DNA from: Hippopus hippopus
Lineage: Eukaryota; Mollusca; Bivalvia; Cardiida; Cardiidae
Assembly: GCA_946811185.2 (NCBI GenBank)
Contig: OX328099.1
Location: forward strand, 16,271,859 to 16,335,858
Reading direction: 5' to 3'
Length of the DNA: 64,000 nt
Under the pieces are notes generated by a model, which saw only the letters and a list, made by a program, of their open reading frames with translations, was not told where the DNA came from and searched no databases. A program made the translations under genes and the position numbers. Positions 1-9,597 of the stretch are shown here, in pieces. The stretch's first letter is position 1, and each line of letters starts with the position of its first letter.

Positions 1-245
1 TGACGGCTGCAAGGTTGCGTAGATTACATCGGATAGAAAATGCATTTCATGTTTTTGAGGCCTTCAAGGCAAAGTAATCACTGTCGTCGTTTCCGGTTCT
101 AAATGAGGACAAATCCCTTTAGTTTCTCTATTTCTACACCATACATAGTGGTAATTTATCTGCGTTTACACAGCTGAGCAATTTCTACACACAATCAAGT
201 TTAAACAGCGTTTTTTACTTTCTTGCTGTAAGGATGTATCTTTAA
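1..245 (-). repeat. Block duplicated at 62388-62624, possible paralogous gene 3' end
   Basis: This block aligns in direct orientation with 62388-62624, at roughly 80% identity by eye, from TGACGGCTGCAAGGTTGC to GTAAGGATGTATCTTTAA. In the right-hand copy the block lies in the 3' UTR and last codons of a minus-strand exon, so the left copy may be the 3' end of a tandem paralogue. A minus-strand frame of 62 codons (389-201) runs into the block, but its reading frame across the shared part differs from that of the right copy, so I do not call it a gene. The left end of the block may extend beyond the window. Confidence 0.6.
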
Positions 246-449
246 AATTCCAAATGAATACGGTGTTTGTAATAACAAATCATAACCACTTTCTCGCAGC
301 TCGCTGACTTTTTTTCGTTGTATAAGTACTTTGATTTTTAATGACACATATTTATGTTTACCTGTTTTGGAAATAAATGTTCCTTTCATTCAGCCTATAC
401 AAAAGAATTTTTCTATATCAATTTGCTACTTTACAATAATCGAAAGATT

Positions 450-712
450 TGAGCAAAGCTCTGTGAAAAGGGGTTTTAATACATCTGCTAAAAGTATCGA
501 CCCAGGTCATCCTGTGCAGTCCGTGCAGGCTGACCTGTGTCGAAACTTTTTTTTTTTCAGATAAATTTTTATGGATGTCAAAGGATCATTCTACCTCATT
601 ATTCAGCCGCTTGTTAGACAAAATGGACTACATGGATTCATAATTATGTCTATAACTTGCTTGCTTTTATGCATCACGGAGATGCATTAAATCCCCTTTT
701 GCCAGAACATTA
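450..712 (+). mobile_element. Family C MITE
   Basis: Full-length, about 263 bp. Ends are GAGCAAAGCTCTGTG and GCCAGAACAT. The subterminal hairpin arms AGGTCATCCTGTGCAG and CGTGCAGGCTGACCT are followed by a T tract, then the family's 3' part with GCATCACGGAGATGCATTAA. No ORF of its own; non-autonomous. Confidence 0.85.
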
Positions 713-962
713 ACTTATCTTATAATTAACTAAATGTTAAAAATTCGCCGAAAGTAGAAGCTATCACTTTGATCTATAAATCCGAACGACATAATAGTCC
801 CTATACAATTAGTATATTGTTGAACATTAAAAAGTTGTTTGTTTCAGTCCACCAGTTAACCTAACCAAGCACAACTTATATTGACTTTTCTGCAGTGTAG
901 ATAAAGATCAGGCCGCACAGTTTTGTGAAATGTTCTTCTTTTCTGTCGGCAGGCACAATTAT

Positions 963-1162
963 TTAACCCTTATCCTGCTTAATAAATTAAAATTTCAAAC
1001 CGATAGTAAAATCCGAATGTTATTTCAAACTTATTTATTTTAAGGAAAGTACCTACTTATCGGACAGTGTAGATCCAACATCAGACAGCACGTTCCGTGC
1101 TGTCTGATGTTGATCTACACTGTCCGCAAAAGGTCAGTGAGTCGCGCTTAGCAGGTTAAGGA
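963..1162 (+). mobile_element. Family A TTAA MITE with covaried hairpin
   Basis: Starts TTAACCCTTATCCTGCT and ends GCTTAGCAGGTTAAGG. The hairpin at 1061-1126 is nearly perfect. Both arms read CATCAGACAGCAC where most copies read GATCAGACTGCAC, so two substitutions are mirrored in the two arms. Non-autonomous; the TTAA ends suggest a piggyBac- or Kolobok-type transposase in trans. Confidence 0.9.
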
Positions 1163-1754
1163 CTAATGAATTTATGAAAAAGTCAGCTTAGTACTATCTC
1201 TCTTAAACGTGTTGAATTTTAGTGTGGCATCATTAATAACCGTTCTCAAATCTTCTCATCTTTCCAAAAACAAACTGGTTTATTAACCACAATGATGGAC
1301 AGATGTCTGTTACAACCGATTATCGCTTCCTCTCGGGATGCCCTGCATTTGGGCTTCTGTGGAACTAAAAGTAGAGCGGAGGAAGTGTGGAAGGGGGGGG
1401 GGGGAAGAAAAGAAGATATTACAACGCATGCGTAGAACAACCGATTTCGTATCCAATACTGGAAACATAGCAGACGCACGATGCCTGTACCACACAGCGG
1501 AACTTTACCTAGAAATCTAACCTCGAAAAAGATGTGACCTTTACTGATAGAGAAATAAAAACTTTTTAACTGTTTAAGAGTGTTGTTAACAATGGCCTCT
1601 GTAAGGATATTGAACGTGTTGTTTGGAATTATGTTGGTTGAAATGATGACGGATTTATACCCGGTCGATGCCGGTAAGCTTAGAATATGTTATTAGTTTT
1701 ACTTGTAGAGCTACACGTTATTGTTTGAAAACTTTCCAAACTTTTTAGCATCGC
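1163..1754. other. No gene recognised; 12-G run
   Basis: I see no supported gene here. A run of 12 G at 1393-1404 lies in a purine-rich stretch. The short frames on both strands have no recognisable domain. Confidence 0.5.
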
Positions 1755-1972
1755 TTAACTCTTTCCTCACTCGTGGCGATTCAAGAAGCTTTTGTGGACA
1801 GTGTAGATCAAGATCAGACTGCACAGAACGTGCAGTCTGATCTCTAATCTACGCTGTCCACACTAGATTATTATTCTAGATTATTACTGAACTGTTTCTT
1901 CATCTTGCAGCGGAACTGTATTTGTAGCCGCTAAAAAAGTAAGGATTATTTATTTTGTAGTGAAAGAATTAA
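1755..1972 (-). mobile_element. Family A MITE, GTGGACA subfamily
   Basis: Ends TTAACTCTTTCCTCAC and GTGAAAGAATTAA form a short TIR with TTAA. The hairpin at 1793-1863 has arms starting TGTGGACAGTGTAG rather than GCGGACAGTG. The long flank contains CGGAACTG and TTTGTAGCCG, shared with the copy at 52772. Confidence 0.85.
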
Positions 1973-2398
1973 CCATTTACTGCAGAAATACGACTGCTTA
2001 CGAACTTTATGTGGGCAACATTTGAAAACGTGGTTGGGAAAGAAGCATAATGGTATCGTTGCTCAATGGTTCCATCTGTCTTTATTTGAAAAAAACAAAA
2101 AAGTTCATAAAGTTCTTGGAGCGGTGTTTGAGCTTTGTATATCCCTAAACTTTACATATACTTTTTTTTTCAAAACGTGTGGATAGCTGTTGAAACATTG
2201 AGGGAAAAGGAGTTATTGTTTTGTAACATTGTTTGATGAGCCCTACGTCTACTTGAAAAAAAAGTTTGTAAGCTTATCGATTGAAGTTTTGAGCACAGTT
2301 CTGTCCATTACTTTGTTGTCGTTTATCAGATATACAGAAGACTGTTACAAATGACTCGAGTCAGAAACTTTTAAAATAACGGACTTTGTCCTCGTTAA
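1973..2398. other. No gene or clear repeat
   Basis: AT-rich sequence with several A and T runs. I see no feature that I can support. Confidence 0.5.
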
Positions 2399-2624
2399 TT
2401 AACCCTTTACAACATAATCCCGAATTTTAATGATCCTTTAGGAGAAGACCTTCGAAGATATTGTAGGAAAAGGGAAAATGCTGGAAGCCAGCATTTTCTC
2501 CTTTTCCTACAAATTTTTCTATCCTTTCAAATCAAAATTTAGCGTTTGAGCTACATTCATTTTATCGTCTGCAAAGGCTTTCCATTTGGACAAGTCTAAA
2601 ATTTTGCCGTTTGGTAAAGAGATA
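2399..2624 (+). mobile_element. Family B TTAA MITE
   Basis: Starts TTAACCCTTTACAACATAATCCCG and ends CCGTTTGGTAAAGAG. The hairpin is at 2460-2513. Both arms read TTGTAGG where most copies read TTGTGGG, so this change is paired. Confidence 0.88.
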
Positions 2625-2825
2625 AATGGTGCGAAAAAGATAATGGGAAAAGGAAAAATTGCTTATTACAAGCAGGCGTTCCTTTTCGAACAGTTTTGTC
2701 CCAAAGTATTCCGCAAAAGGGTCGTACAAAGTACTATTTCTACAGCTAAGGGTACTGGCACGTCTGTTCAAGACTATTCTAGCTGACGAGTTGCCAGGAA
2801 AGTTAAACGCTATGCCGTATTTATA

Positions 2826-3080
2826 TGAGCTATGCTCTGTTGGCTTAAAGCATTTGCGAAAGGTTTCGACCCATATCAGCCTGCGCAGTCCGCGCAGGCT
2901 GACATGTGCCGAAACTTTTCGCCATCTTCAAGTTTATCTGTATACCAAAGGACCATTTCTACCTTATGATTCAGTCGGTTGTTTGACAAAAAGGATTTTA
3001 TGGATCCGTAAAAAGGTGATGTTTTGCTTGGTATAATGCATCACGGAGATGCATTAAGCCCTGTTTTGCCAGAGCATGCA
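2826..3080 (+). mobile_element. Family C MITE
   Basis: Ends TGAGCTATGCTCTG and CCAGAGCATGCA. The hairpin at about 2868-2915 has arms CAGCCTGCGCAG and CGCGCAGGCTGA. The terminal GCATCACGGAGATGCATTAAGCCC block is intact. Confidence 0.87.
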
Positions 3081-3245
3081 CCTCCGGAAACAAATATGCA
3101 GCAGACGACTTTAAAAATATCCTTGAAAAAAATTTGAATTAATTTCTAATACATGGAAACGTGTCGATATAAATCTGTTAATGGAGAAACTGCTCGTTAA
3201 ATGAGCAAATTTGCGTTTTATCAGAGTGTTTTCAAAGGCTATCGG
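3081..3245. mobile_element. Family L element, degraded
   Basis: The lead sequence CCTCCGGAAACAAATATG is related to those at 47805 and 47990. It is followed by a short stem around CTGCTCGTTAAATGAGCA, then TGTTTTCAAAGGCT as in family B. It abuts the C element on its left. Confidence 0.5.
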
Positions 3246-3439
3246 TTTCAGCACGAAAAACGTCTTCTTCAACTAACATATACCCCCTCCCCGACCTCCT
3301 GCTTGTTGATAGTTAATTAAAACATCGTGGTAAAAGAAAACATTACTTGTATAAAACATATTGATCACTTTCCTACGATGCTTTTCCTATATTTGATGAA
3401 AAGTTTTTTCTTTTCCTTTCGATGTTTCTACCGTGTTTT

Positions 3440-3666
3440 ACTCTTTATCAAACCTTACCCGAGTTTAAACGACTCCTAGGCAAAAAAGGCATTTGAAAAG
3501 ATTGTTGGAAAAGGAGAAAATGCTAGTAACCAGCATTTTCTGCTTTTCTCACAATGTTTTCTATTCTTTCATAGACAAAGTTCTCTGTTCGAGGCACAGT
3601 TGATTTGTCGTCTTGATAACCTTTGAATTTGAATGGGTCCTCAATTTTGTGGTCCCGTAAAAAGTT
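3440..3666 (+). mobile_element. Family B MITE, decayed ends
   Basis: The hairpin at 3500-3560 (GGAGAAAATGCTAGT / ACCAGCATTTTCTGC) is followed by the B right flank (TTTGTCGTCTTGATAAC). The terminal TTAA motifs are eroded. Confidence 0.7.
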
Positions 3667-3721
3667 AGCTTGTAGGCTACTATAGCCAATTATTGTGGGA
3701 AATTAGTAGGTTTAGTAATGA

Positions 3722-3948
3722 TTAATCCCTTACAACACATTCACAACCCTAAAAAAGAAGCCTTTTGAAAATATTGTGGGAAAAGGAGAAATGCTGGTAA
3801 CAAGTATTTTTTTCCTTTTTCCACGATGTTTTCTATACTTCCATAAGTAAATTTCAATTTTTGAGTCACATCCACTTTGTCGTCTGCAAATGCTTTCAAT
3901 TTGGACTGGTCTAAAATTTTGTTGTGAGGTATAGGATTAGATTACACA
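3722..3948 (+). mobile_element. Family B TTAA MITE
   Basis: Starts TTAATCCCTTACAACACA. The hairpin at 3772-3831 is partly lost in the loop (GCTGGTAACAAGTATTTTT). The right flank TTTGTCGTCTGCAAATGC is intact and the right end is eroded (GAGGTATAGGATTA). Confidence 0.82.
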
Positions 3949-4049
3949 TTTCCATATAAATGTGACCTTTTCGCGTTTGCTTGTAGTCTGCTTGTAGCCA
4001 ACTTCTAAAAACAAAAGCAGCTATAACTGTCAAAGACTCTTTCACCCTT

Positions 4050-4160
4050 TATCATATTACAAAATTTCAGACTCGCCGACAATGAAAGTTTTTGCAGACG
4101 ACAAATCAACTGTGGCTCATATAGAGAACTTTGTCTTTTAAAGAATAGAAAACGCTGTTT
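4050..4160 (-). mobile_element. Family B MITE, half copy
   Basis: Reverse-oriented B flank with GCAGACGACAAATCAACTGTGGCTC reading up to GAATAGAAAACGCTGTTTTC, where the hairpin should begin. The copy stops there and the 190-bp tandem array begins, so the hairpin is a breakpoint. Confidence 0.6.
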
Positions 4161-4166
4161 TCAGTG

Positions 4167-4715
4167 GGCTACTTCCTCGGTGTCGTTAAAGCCCATTATT
4201 GTTTGAAAAAAGGTTTAAAGAAGCATAAAACTTGATTGTGACCTATTTTTTTTTTGGGGGGGGGGGGGGGGGTTTAAAATTGATATTGTTAGGAAAGCTT
4301 TAGGGACGTGACAGTTTACTCCTAGTTGGGAAAAAACTAAAACAGTACTGCAGTTGGCTTCTTGTTCAGTGTCGTTAAAACCCATTATTGTTTTGAAAAT
4401 GTATAAGGAAGCATAAAACTAGATTTTGACCTATTTTTGGGTGGGTGGGGGATAAGGTTGATATTTTTTAGGAAAGCTTTAAGGACGTAACAGTTTACTC
4501 CTATCTTGGGAAAAACTAAAACAGTGCTGCAGTCGGCTTCTTCTTCAGTGTCGTTAAAAGCCATTGTTGTTTGGAAAAGGTTTAAAGAAGCATATAAATA
4601 GGTTTTGATTAATATTTTTTTCGGTGGGGGGATGAAGTTGATATTTGTAAGGAAAGCTTTAAGGACGTGACAATTTTCTCCTAGTTTGGAAATAAAAACT
4701 AAAACAGTAATGCAA
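4167..4715. repeat. Three-unit tandem repeat of about 180-190 bp
   Basis: Units begin near 4167, 4356 and 4535 with GGCTNCTTCNTCNGTGTCGTTAAA and end in GGGAAAAAACTAAAACAGT. Unit 1 carries a T-run joined to a 17-G run (4256-4272), unit 2 GGGTGGGTGGGGG and unit 3 GGTGGGGGG at the same place. The minus-strand frame 4966-4385 repeats a peptide because of the array; this alone is not evidence of a gene. Confidence 0.85.
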
Positions 4716-4733
4716 AAATAACTTACCTCTTCT

Positions 4734-4805
4734 GGGATACGAACCCAGGACCTTGAAATGAAAACATTAATCACTGACACTATCAACTGAACAATGCGGG
4801 CAACA
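4734..4805 (-). other. tRNA-like relic, possible SINE head
   Basis: On the minus strand an A-box-like TTGTTCAGTTGATAG is followed by a B-box-like GGTTCGTATCCC, with spacing like that of a tRNA. There is no convincing acceptor stem, so I read it as a relic of a tRNA-derived SINE. A second weaker B-box-like GTTCGAATCCTG lies on the minus strand near 4995-5010. Confidence 0.35.
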
Positions 4806-4828
4806 CTGTCATTCTCCTGTGTTAAACA

Positions 4829-4980
4829 ATACGAGCCATGCTCTGTGAAAAGGGGTCTTAATGTATCCGCAAAAAAAAAAAAAGTACGCGGCGGCTGGCC
4901 TGAGCCGAAAATTTTGCTCTTGGTCAATTTTCTGCATGTCCAATGTCCAACTAATCCAAGGACCATTCTACCTCATGAAA
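4829..4980 (+). mobile_element. Family C MITE, 3'-truncated
   Basis: Starts GAGCCATGCTCTGTGAAAAGG. The hairpin is reduced to CGGCTGGCCTGAGCCG with the left arm replaced by an A run. The copy runs to CATTCTACCTCATGA and stops. Confidence 0.75.
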
Positions 4981-5094
4981 AATCTTCGTTCGGGTCAGGA
5001 TTCGAACGTTCTACCTTTGAAAGTGTAGTCCTGTGTTTTGCTACTACATAACTGCTCTGGAGCCCCAGGGGTACAGCATTGTAGAAAATGTAGT

Positions 5095-5312
5095 CATTAG
5101 TCCTTAATGTTATAAATAAGTAAAATGAAACTTCCAATCCGTTAGTACAAAAAACCCTTCTATTTCAAAGTTATTTTTGGAGAAAAATACCTCCTTATCC
5201 GACAGTGTAGATTCAAGGTCAGACTGCACATTACGTACACTCTGTGCAGTCTGATCTTGATCTACACTGTCTGCAAAAGGTTGCTTGGTCGCGCTTAGCA
5301 GCCTAAGGGTTG
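5095..5312 (+). mobile_element. Family A MITE
   Basis: The long flank AAATAAGTAAAATGAAAC leads to a hairpin at 5199-5272 and then GTCGCGCTTAGCAGCCTAAGGGTT. The loop is longer than usual (ATTACGTACACTCT). Confidence 0.82.
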
Positions 5313-5453
5313 AATTAATATGTACGGACGGGATTGCTATGCATACATGTGTATTGTGGAATATACCAGATGTTAACATACAATCAGCTGTTTGGTCTGT
5401 GTGCTTGTATATAATGATATTATACATAGTTGTATGGCACGTGCATACTGTCT

Positions 5454-5664
5454 TTAACCCTTAGGTTTCATTGTATGACTAATTGCTATTTTTGGACAGT
5501 GTAGATGCAAGATCAGACTGCATAAAACGTGCAGTCTGATCTTGCATCTACATTGTCCAATGCGGTTAGATTTTTTATCTTGCGAAACATGGTTACAATC
5601 GCTACTTACATCTTACTATTTGATGGAAACTTTCATTTACTCTATTGAACAGTTAAAAGGTTAA
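5454..5664 (-). mobile_element. Family A MITE with covaried hairpin
   Basis: TTAACCCTTAGG at the left and AAAAGGTTAA at the right. The hairpin at 5492-5562 has TTGGACA and GATGCAAGATC in both arms where most copies have CGGACA and GATCAAGATC. Confidence 0.8.
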
Positions 5665-6167
5665 CGAGAAATGATAATCTCCTTCGGCCATGAAGACTTT
5701 CAAAAGACTACTATCTTAAAGCATGGTGGCAAAACAGAAATTATCCGTAATGATTCCTCCCGCTTCTACAATTTATTCTCATGTATTCACGAACTATCTG
5801 ACTTTGAACAAATCTCAAAGATATTCTAATTTCAAAATTCGTAGTTTGTTTGTTTTCAAAACTTCTGATAACTGAAAAAGTTCTTTTTACGGATCACGTA
5901 TCGTAGTAAACCCATAGCCCATTTTCATTGTCCATTTTATTTTTTCAATGATGATGTTTTAGTCGTCTGCAGCGAATTTCGTGTCTGCAGGTAGTGAGAT
6001 GAAGTAAAAGGGTTTTTAAAACCAAATCTTTCCGAACTAGTAATCTTCTTTTCGTTTGCAAAGAAGATGCATTTGGAAAAAAAACGTGACGGTTTTTGTC
6101 ATACTTTTTCTGTGGAACACTGAGTATATAGCCGCTATCATGTGACGAGTAATCATGAGAAAATGTG
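5665..6167. other. No gene recognised
   Basis: A minus-strand frame of 105 codons (6262-5945) has no recognisable domain, and I see no splice or poly(A) support for it. Confidence 0.4.
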
Positions 6168-6300
6168 CTGGCTCGGTTGGGTTGGCGCTGTCTTTCTCTG
6201 TGAAGGTCTTTGGTTCGAATTTCCATTGACATTTCTAGAGTGTGTGCGTGTTTTTTCGACAAGTTTTATCACACCCGTTATCTCTGTACCACACAGCAAA
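6168..6300 (+). other. tRNA-like relic, possible SINE fragment
   Basis: GCTGGCTCGGTTGG resembles an A box and TGGTTCGAATTTC about 40 nt later resembles a B box. The conserved SINE tail is not clear downstream. Confidence 0.3.
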
Positions 6301-6520
6301 CTTTTATACTGGTCCGAATCGACAGCATTTGCAGACGTACAAATTAAAATGTGGATCAAATGATTGGATTTGTTTCTGAAAGGTTAGAAAACATTGTGGG
6401 AAAAGAAGAACATGCTGGTTACCAGCATGTTCTTCTTTTTCCACAATTGTTTCCCAAACTCCAATTTCCCAGGCTTGTTGAAACTCAGGATGTTGCAGTT
6501 CTAAATTTTTCATTTCTTTG
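6300..6520 (-). mobile_element. Family B MITE with covaried hairpin
   Basis: Reverse B flank with CAGCATTTGCAGACG. The hairpin at 6388-6455 reads GAAGAACATGCTGGT / ACCAGCATGTTCTTC. Relative to the usual GGAGAAAATG, two substitutions occur in both arms. Confidence 0.8.
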
Positions 6521-6548
6521 CCAAAATTTTGTCGTAAGTCACAATAAA

Positions 6549-6786
6549 TTTGAGCAATTATCTGTGAAAAGGGGGCTTAATGCATTTGCAAAAGGTATCG
6601 ATTCAGGTCAGCCTTCGCAGTCCGTGCAGGCTGACTTGGGCTTAAACTTTTTGCTTTCGGTCAATTTTCTGCATGTCAAAGAACCAGTGTACCTCATGAC
6701 TCAGTAGGCTGTTATACAAAAAGAATTTTATCGATCCATAATTATACGAAGATTTGCTTGGTATCATGCATCACATAGATGCATTA
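6549..6786 (+). mobile_element. Family C MITE, 3' end lost
   Basis: GAGCAATTATCTGTGAAAAG start, a hairpin with CAGCCTTCGCAG / CGTGCAGGCTGA, and the block CATCACATAGATGCATTA. The last 25 bp of the family are missing. Confidence 0.82.
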
Positions 6787-6954
6787 GTTTAGTTTAAAAA
6801 TATTTGTTTTACATCTATTAAGAAAGGTTTTTACAACCTATACAAATCTCTCTCTATTCTGCTTCCTGGAAACTACACCAGTACTCGCGCCGAATGTGTA
6901 GGCCATTTGACCTTATGGTTACGAGGTCGACGCTCTACCTTACAAACACGGACA

Positions 6955-7005
6955 TTACACGACGCAGATGCAGTAAGCCCCCTTTCCACAGAGCATGTCT
7001 CATCT
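6955..7005 (+). mobile_element. Family C terminal fragment
   Basis: ACGCAGATGCAGTAAGCCCCCTT followed by ACAGAGCATGTCTCAT matches only the last 50 bp of a C element. Confidence 0.5.
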
Positions 7006-7270
7006 ACATGTATATTTTCAAGTCGCAGAAGAAACACGATGTAGCGAAGTATTTGCCACTGGTATTTTGATAGAATAATTGAAGCAAATTGAAGCAGAAG
7101 GCGCATAATTTCGAATTCGATATCGCCATATGGCCACTGATCATTTCATATCCATAAACACGATTGTATCGGCTCAATTAATAACAAATTAGTGGTTATT
7201 TTGCCTGTACAATGTGTCTTCAACTGGCGCATTAAACTTTTATTACCCTTTCAGAATACAGTCACGGCCT

Positions 7271-7287
7271 GGGGGGGGGGGGGGGGG
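7271..7287 (+). repeat. 17-G run
   Basis: Uninterrupted run of 17 G directly upstream of a degraded A hairpin. Confidence 0.95.
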
Positions 7288-7291
7288 TTAT

Positions 7292-7366
7292 ATCGCGGAC
7301 AGTGCAGATCTAGATTAGATTGCACAAAACGTGCATTCTGGTCTTATATCGATGTGCAGTTACAGT
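7292..7366. mobile_element. Family A relic
   Basis: GCGGACAGTGCAGATCTAG and the opposite arm CGTGCATTCTGGTCTTATATC keep a weak stem. No TTAA ends are recognisable. Confidence 0.5.
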
Positions 7367-7673
7367 TTTGATATTGCTAAACAGTTCGGGTTTTTCTGAC
7401 TGAAAATGACGGCCCTGATTTAATTCAGACTTCATTTAACTAATTTCTGGACACAGAAAAGTAAGACTAATCCGAGTTGAAAGCCATTGCAGAGGACATA
7501 TGAAATATGCCCAAATATGGGTTAAAATGCTTTTGAAACTAGAGAACATTGTGGAATAAGACCATCTGGTTAAATCTCCTAGCGCTAAATATATAAACTG
7601 GACCTCTCTCGGCAGTTGAATATTCAATTAAGACAAACTCAGATTATTATCGTATACAGGGTAGTTTAAACAA

Positions 7674-7741
7674 GCGGACGGTATAGATCCAATATCAGAC
7701 TGCACGTTCTGTGCAGTCTGATTTTGATCTATACCGGCCGC
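7674..7741. mobile_element. Family A hairpin, GACGGTATAG subfamily
   Basis: Both arms read CGGTATAGATC instead of CAGTGTAGATC. The loop is ACGTTCTGT. Element limits outside the hairpin are unclear; CGCCGATAGGCTAAAA downstream resembles the ends of the copy at 55473. Confidence 0.75.
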
Positions 7742-7868
7742 AAAAGCCCATGTTTTCGCCGATAGGCTAAAAATGTCGATACAAAAGGGTAGGACGGAAT
7801 ACGCAGAACATCTATAAGCCAATCTGATACATAATGCTTAACTATATAGAATGGTTGCCTTATACAGA

Positions 7869-8130
7869 TGCGCCATGCTCTGGCAATAGGGGGCTTAATG
7901 CATCTTCACGATCCATTATACCAAGCAAGTCATCACATAATTAGGGATCCATAGAATCCGCTTAGTCTCATGAATGACTGAATCTGGAGGAAGAGTGGTC
8001 CTACGACAAACAGAAAATTGACTAATAGCGAAAAGTTTCGACCCAGGTCAGCCTGCGCGAAATGCGCAGGCTGACCTGAGTCGATAATTTTTGCAGTTTC
8101 ATTAAGTCCCCTTTTCACAAAAGCATGGTT
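7869..8130 (-). mobile_element. Family C MITE
   Basis: Starts GCGCCATGCTCTGG and ends TCACAAAAGCATGGTTCG. The hairpin at about 8040-8087 reads GACCCAGGTCAGCCTGCGC / GCGCAGGCTGACCTGAGTC. Full-length, reverse orientation. Confidence 0.87.
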
Positions 8131-8357
8131 CGAATCCAGATTACAAGACTTAGTGCTCTTCAGTCTGACCGTGCTCTACATTATCAGAAAGTGTCTGATG
8201 TTTTTTATAGCCTTCTTACACGTGGTTCAACCCATTATGCTTCTACATTATGCAACTAGAAAAATTTCAAAGAACTCACAGTTCTGTGATGCATAGTGAA
8301 TTTAGTTCACTATACTCCATTGGCATTCAACTACGTGACCTTATGATATTCTGATAG

Positions 8358-8591
8358 GGAAAAAAGATCGCGGCGGTCTGTGCACCTACGCATGTATTTC
8401 CTGGCTTTCTCACACCAGTGCTGACACAAATTTCTTTCCAAGTAGTCTAAAGCCACTGACTGCTTTTCTCACTTGCATCAGAGGGGAGAGACGAAAAATC
8501 GCCGAAAAGGAAGTTTGGCTCAACTGTGTATCGAACACGCAACCACCAAGTCACAAGTCAGGTACGCTCACCACTGAGCTACCGGTGCCAA
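8358..8591 (-). mobile_element. tRNA-derived SINE
   Basis: On the minus strand GGTAGCTCAGTGG (A box) is followed by a degraded B box (GTTCGATACAC), then a body with TCGCC, GAAAGAAATTTGTGTCAGC and CTGGTGTGAGAAAGCC shared with the SINEs at 27442 and 28837. The 3' tail is decayed. Confidence 0.8.
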
Positions 8592-9002
8592 AAGAGATCA
8601 AGTTCTTATATTTCATTATCTCCCGCTAGATGACATTCTACAAATACACATCTATCTAATTTGGGCATTCTGGGTACAGAACCGGACTACTTTTCAAAAC
8701 ATCAACCGTTACTTTGAATTTCAAAATGAAATAAACGTTTACTCAATAAAACGCTACCTGGTGCGATTCATTCAGCTATGATCGGCTGGCATGTAACCTA
8801 TGCATCGGCCATTTATTAAAATAGTCCCTACAGGCTTGGGTAATAGGCTAATAGCTTCGGTATAAGCCCTACTTTTCCCAAGTATCCGGGGATGGGTGTT
8901 GCGTCATAGCAGACAGGTCGAATCTTCGAAGAATATGACATTCGCAGACAATGATTATATTTAGCACTCAAAGAGTTGTCTTCTTTTTCCACAATGCTTC
9001 AA

Positions 9003-9497
9003 CTAACTGTTTACCATACGTCAGATCGGTAGACTTGTCCAAATTGAAAGTATTTCCAGACGACAAATCAAATATTGCTTAAAATGGCCTGCAACATGCG
9101 AAAAGGGACATTCGGACATTTGCGTAAAGTGTCGTCCCGGATCAGCCTGCGCAGTCCACGGAGACTAATCCGAGACGACACTTTTCGATCGTGTGTGATT
9201 TTCTGTTTCACGCAAGACTACTGTTGGACAACATCTAATGTTGACGTTGAGTGCCGTCTCGGATTAGCCTGCGCGGACTGCACAGGCTGATCCGAGACGA
9301 CACTTTACGCAAATGTCCGAATGTCCCTTTTCGCATGTTGCAAGCCAAATGTTGGTCTTTGTTTTAGACGGGGTAGAAAGTAATTTCGGAAAAGGAGAAA
9401 ATGCTGGGAACCAGCATTTTCTTCTTTTCTTACAATATTTATTAAAGCCTTCTTTCCTGGAATCGTTAAAACTCGGGACTGTTTGGATAAGGGTTAA
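9003..9497 (-). mobile_element. Family B MITE split by a D element
   Basis: The left part runs from TGTTTACCATACGTC through GACTTGTCCAAATTGAAAG and GACGACAAATC. The right part contains the hairpin (9386-9435) and ends TTTGGATAAGGGTTAA. Subtracting the 261-bp D insertion and its 4-bp duplication leaves about 230 bp, the normal B length. Confidence 0.85.
9086..9346. mobile_element. Family D MITE nested in a B element
   Basis: 261 bp. Long TIRs start GGCCTGCAACATGCGAAAAG and end CTTTTCGCATGTTGCAAGCC. Each end carries its own hairpin of GTGTCGTC..GGATCAGCCTGCGCAG type. A 4-bp duplication AAAT flanks it (9082-9085 and 9347-9350), which restores the B sequence exactly. Confidence 0.9.
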
Positions 9498-9597
9498 AGT
9501 TTTTTGGTCGAAGAAATCTCGCGTTATGCAACAAAAGCCTCGTTGGATCATTGAGGAATTTGCAGCATTTAGACTGAACGAAATTAATACACTATAT

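Noticed and set aside
201..389. 62-codon minus-strand frame as the paralogue of the 62576 exon
   Set aside because: The shared block is read in different frames in the two copies and no acceptor or poly(A) signal can be seen inside the window for this copy.
2460..2513. Rho-independent terminator-like hairpins (throughout families A and B)
   Set aside because: The stems belong to repeated MITEs in animal DNA, not bacterial operons.
4385..4966. 193-codon minus-strand frame as a gene
   Set aside because: Its repeated peptide comes from the 180-190-bp tandem array, and the frame continues into a C MITE.
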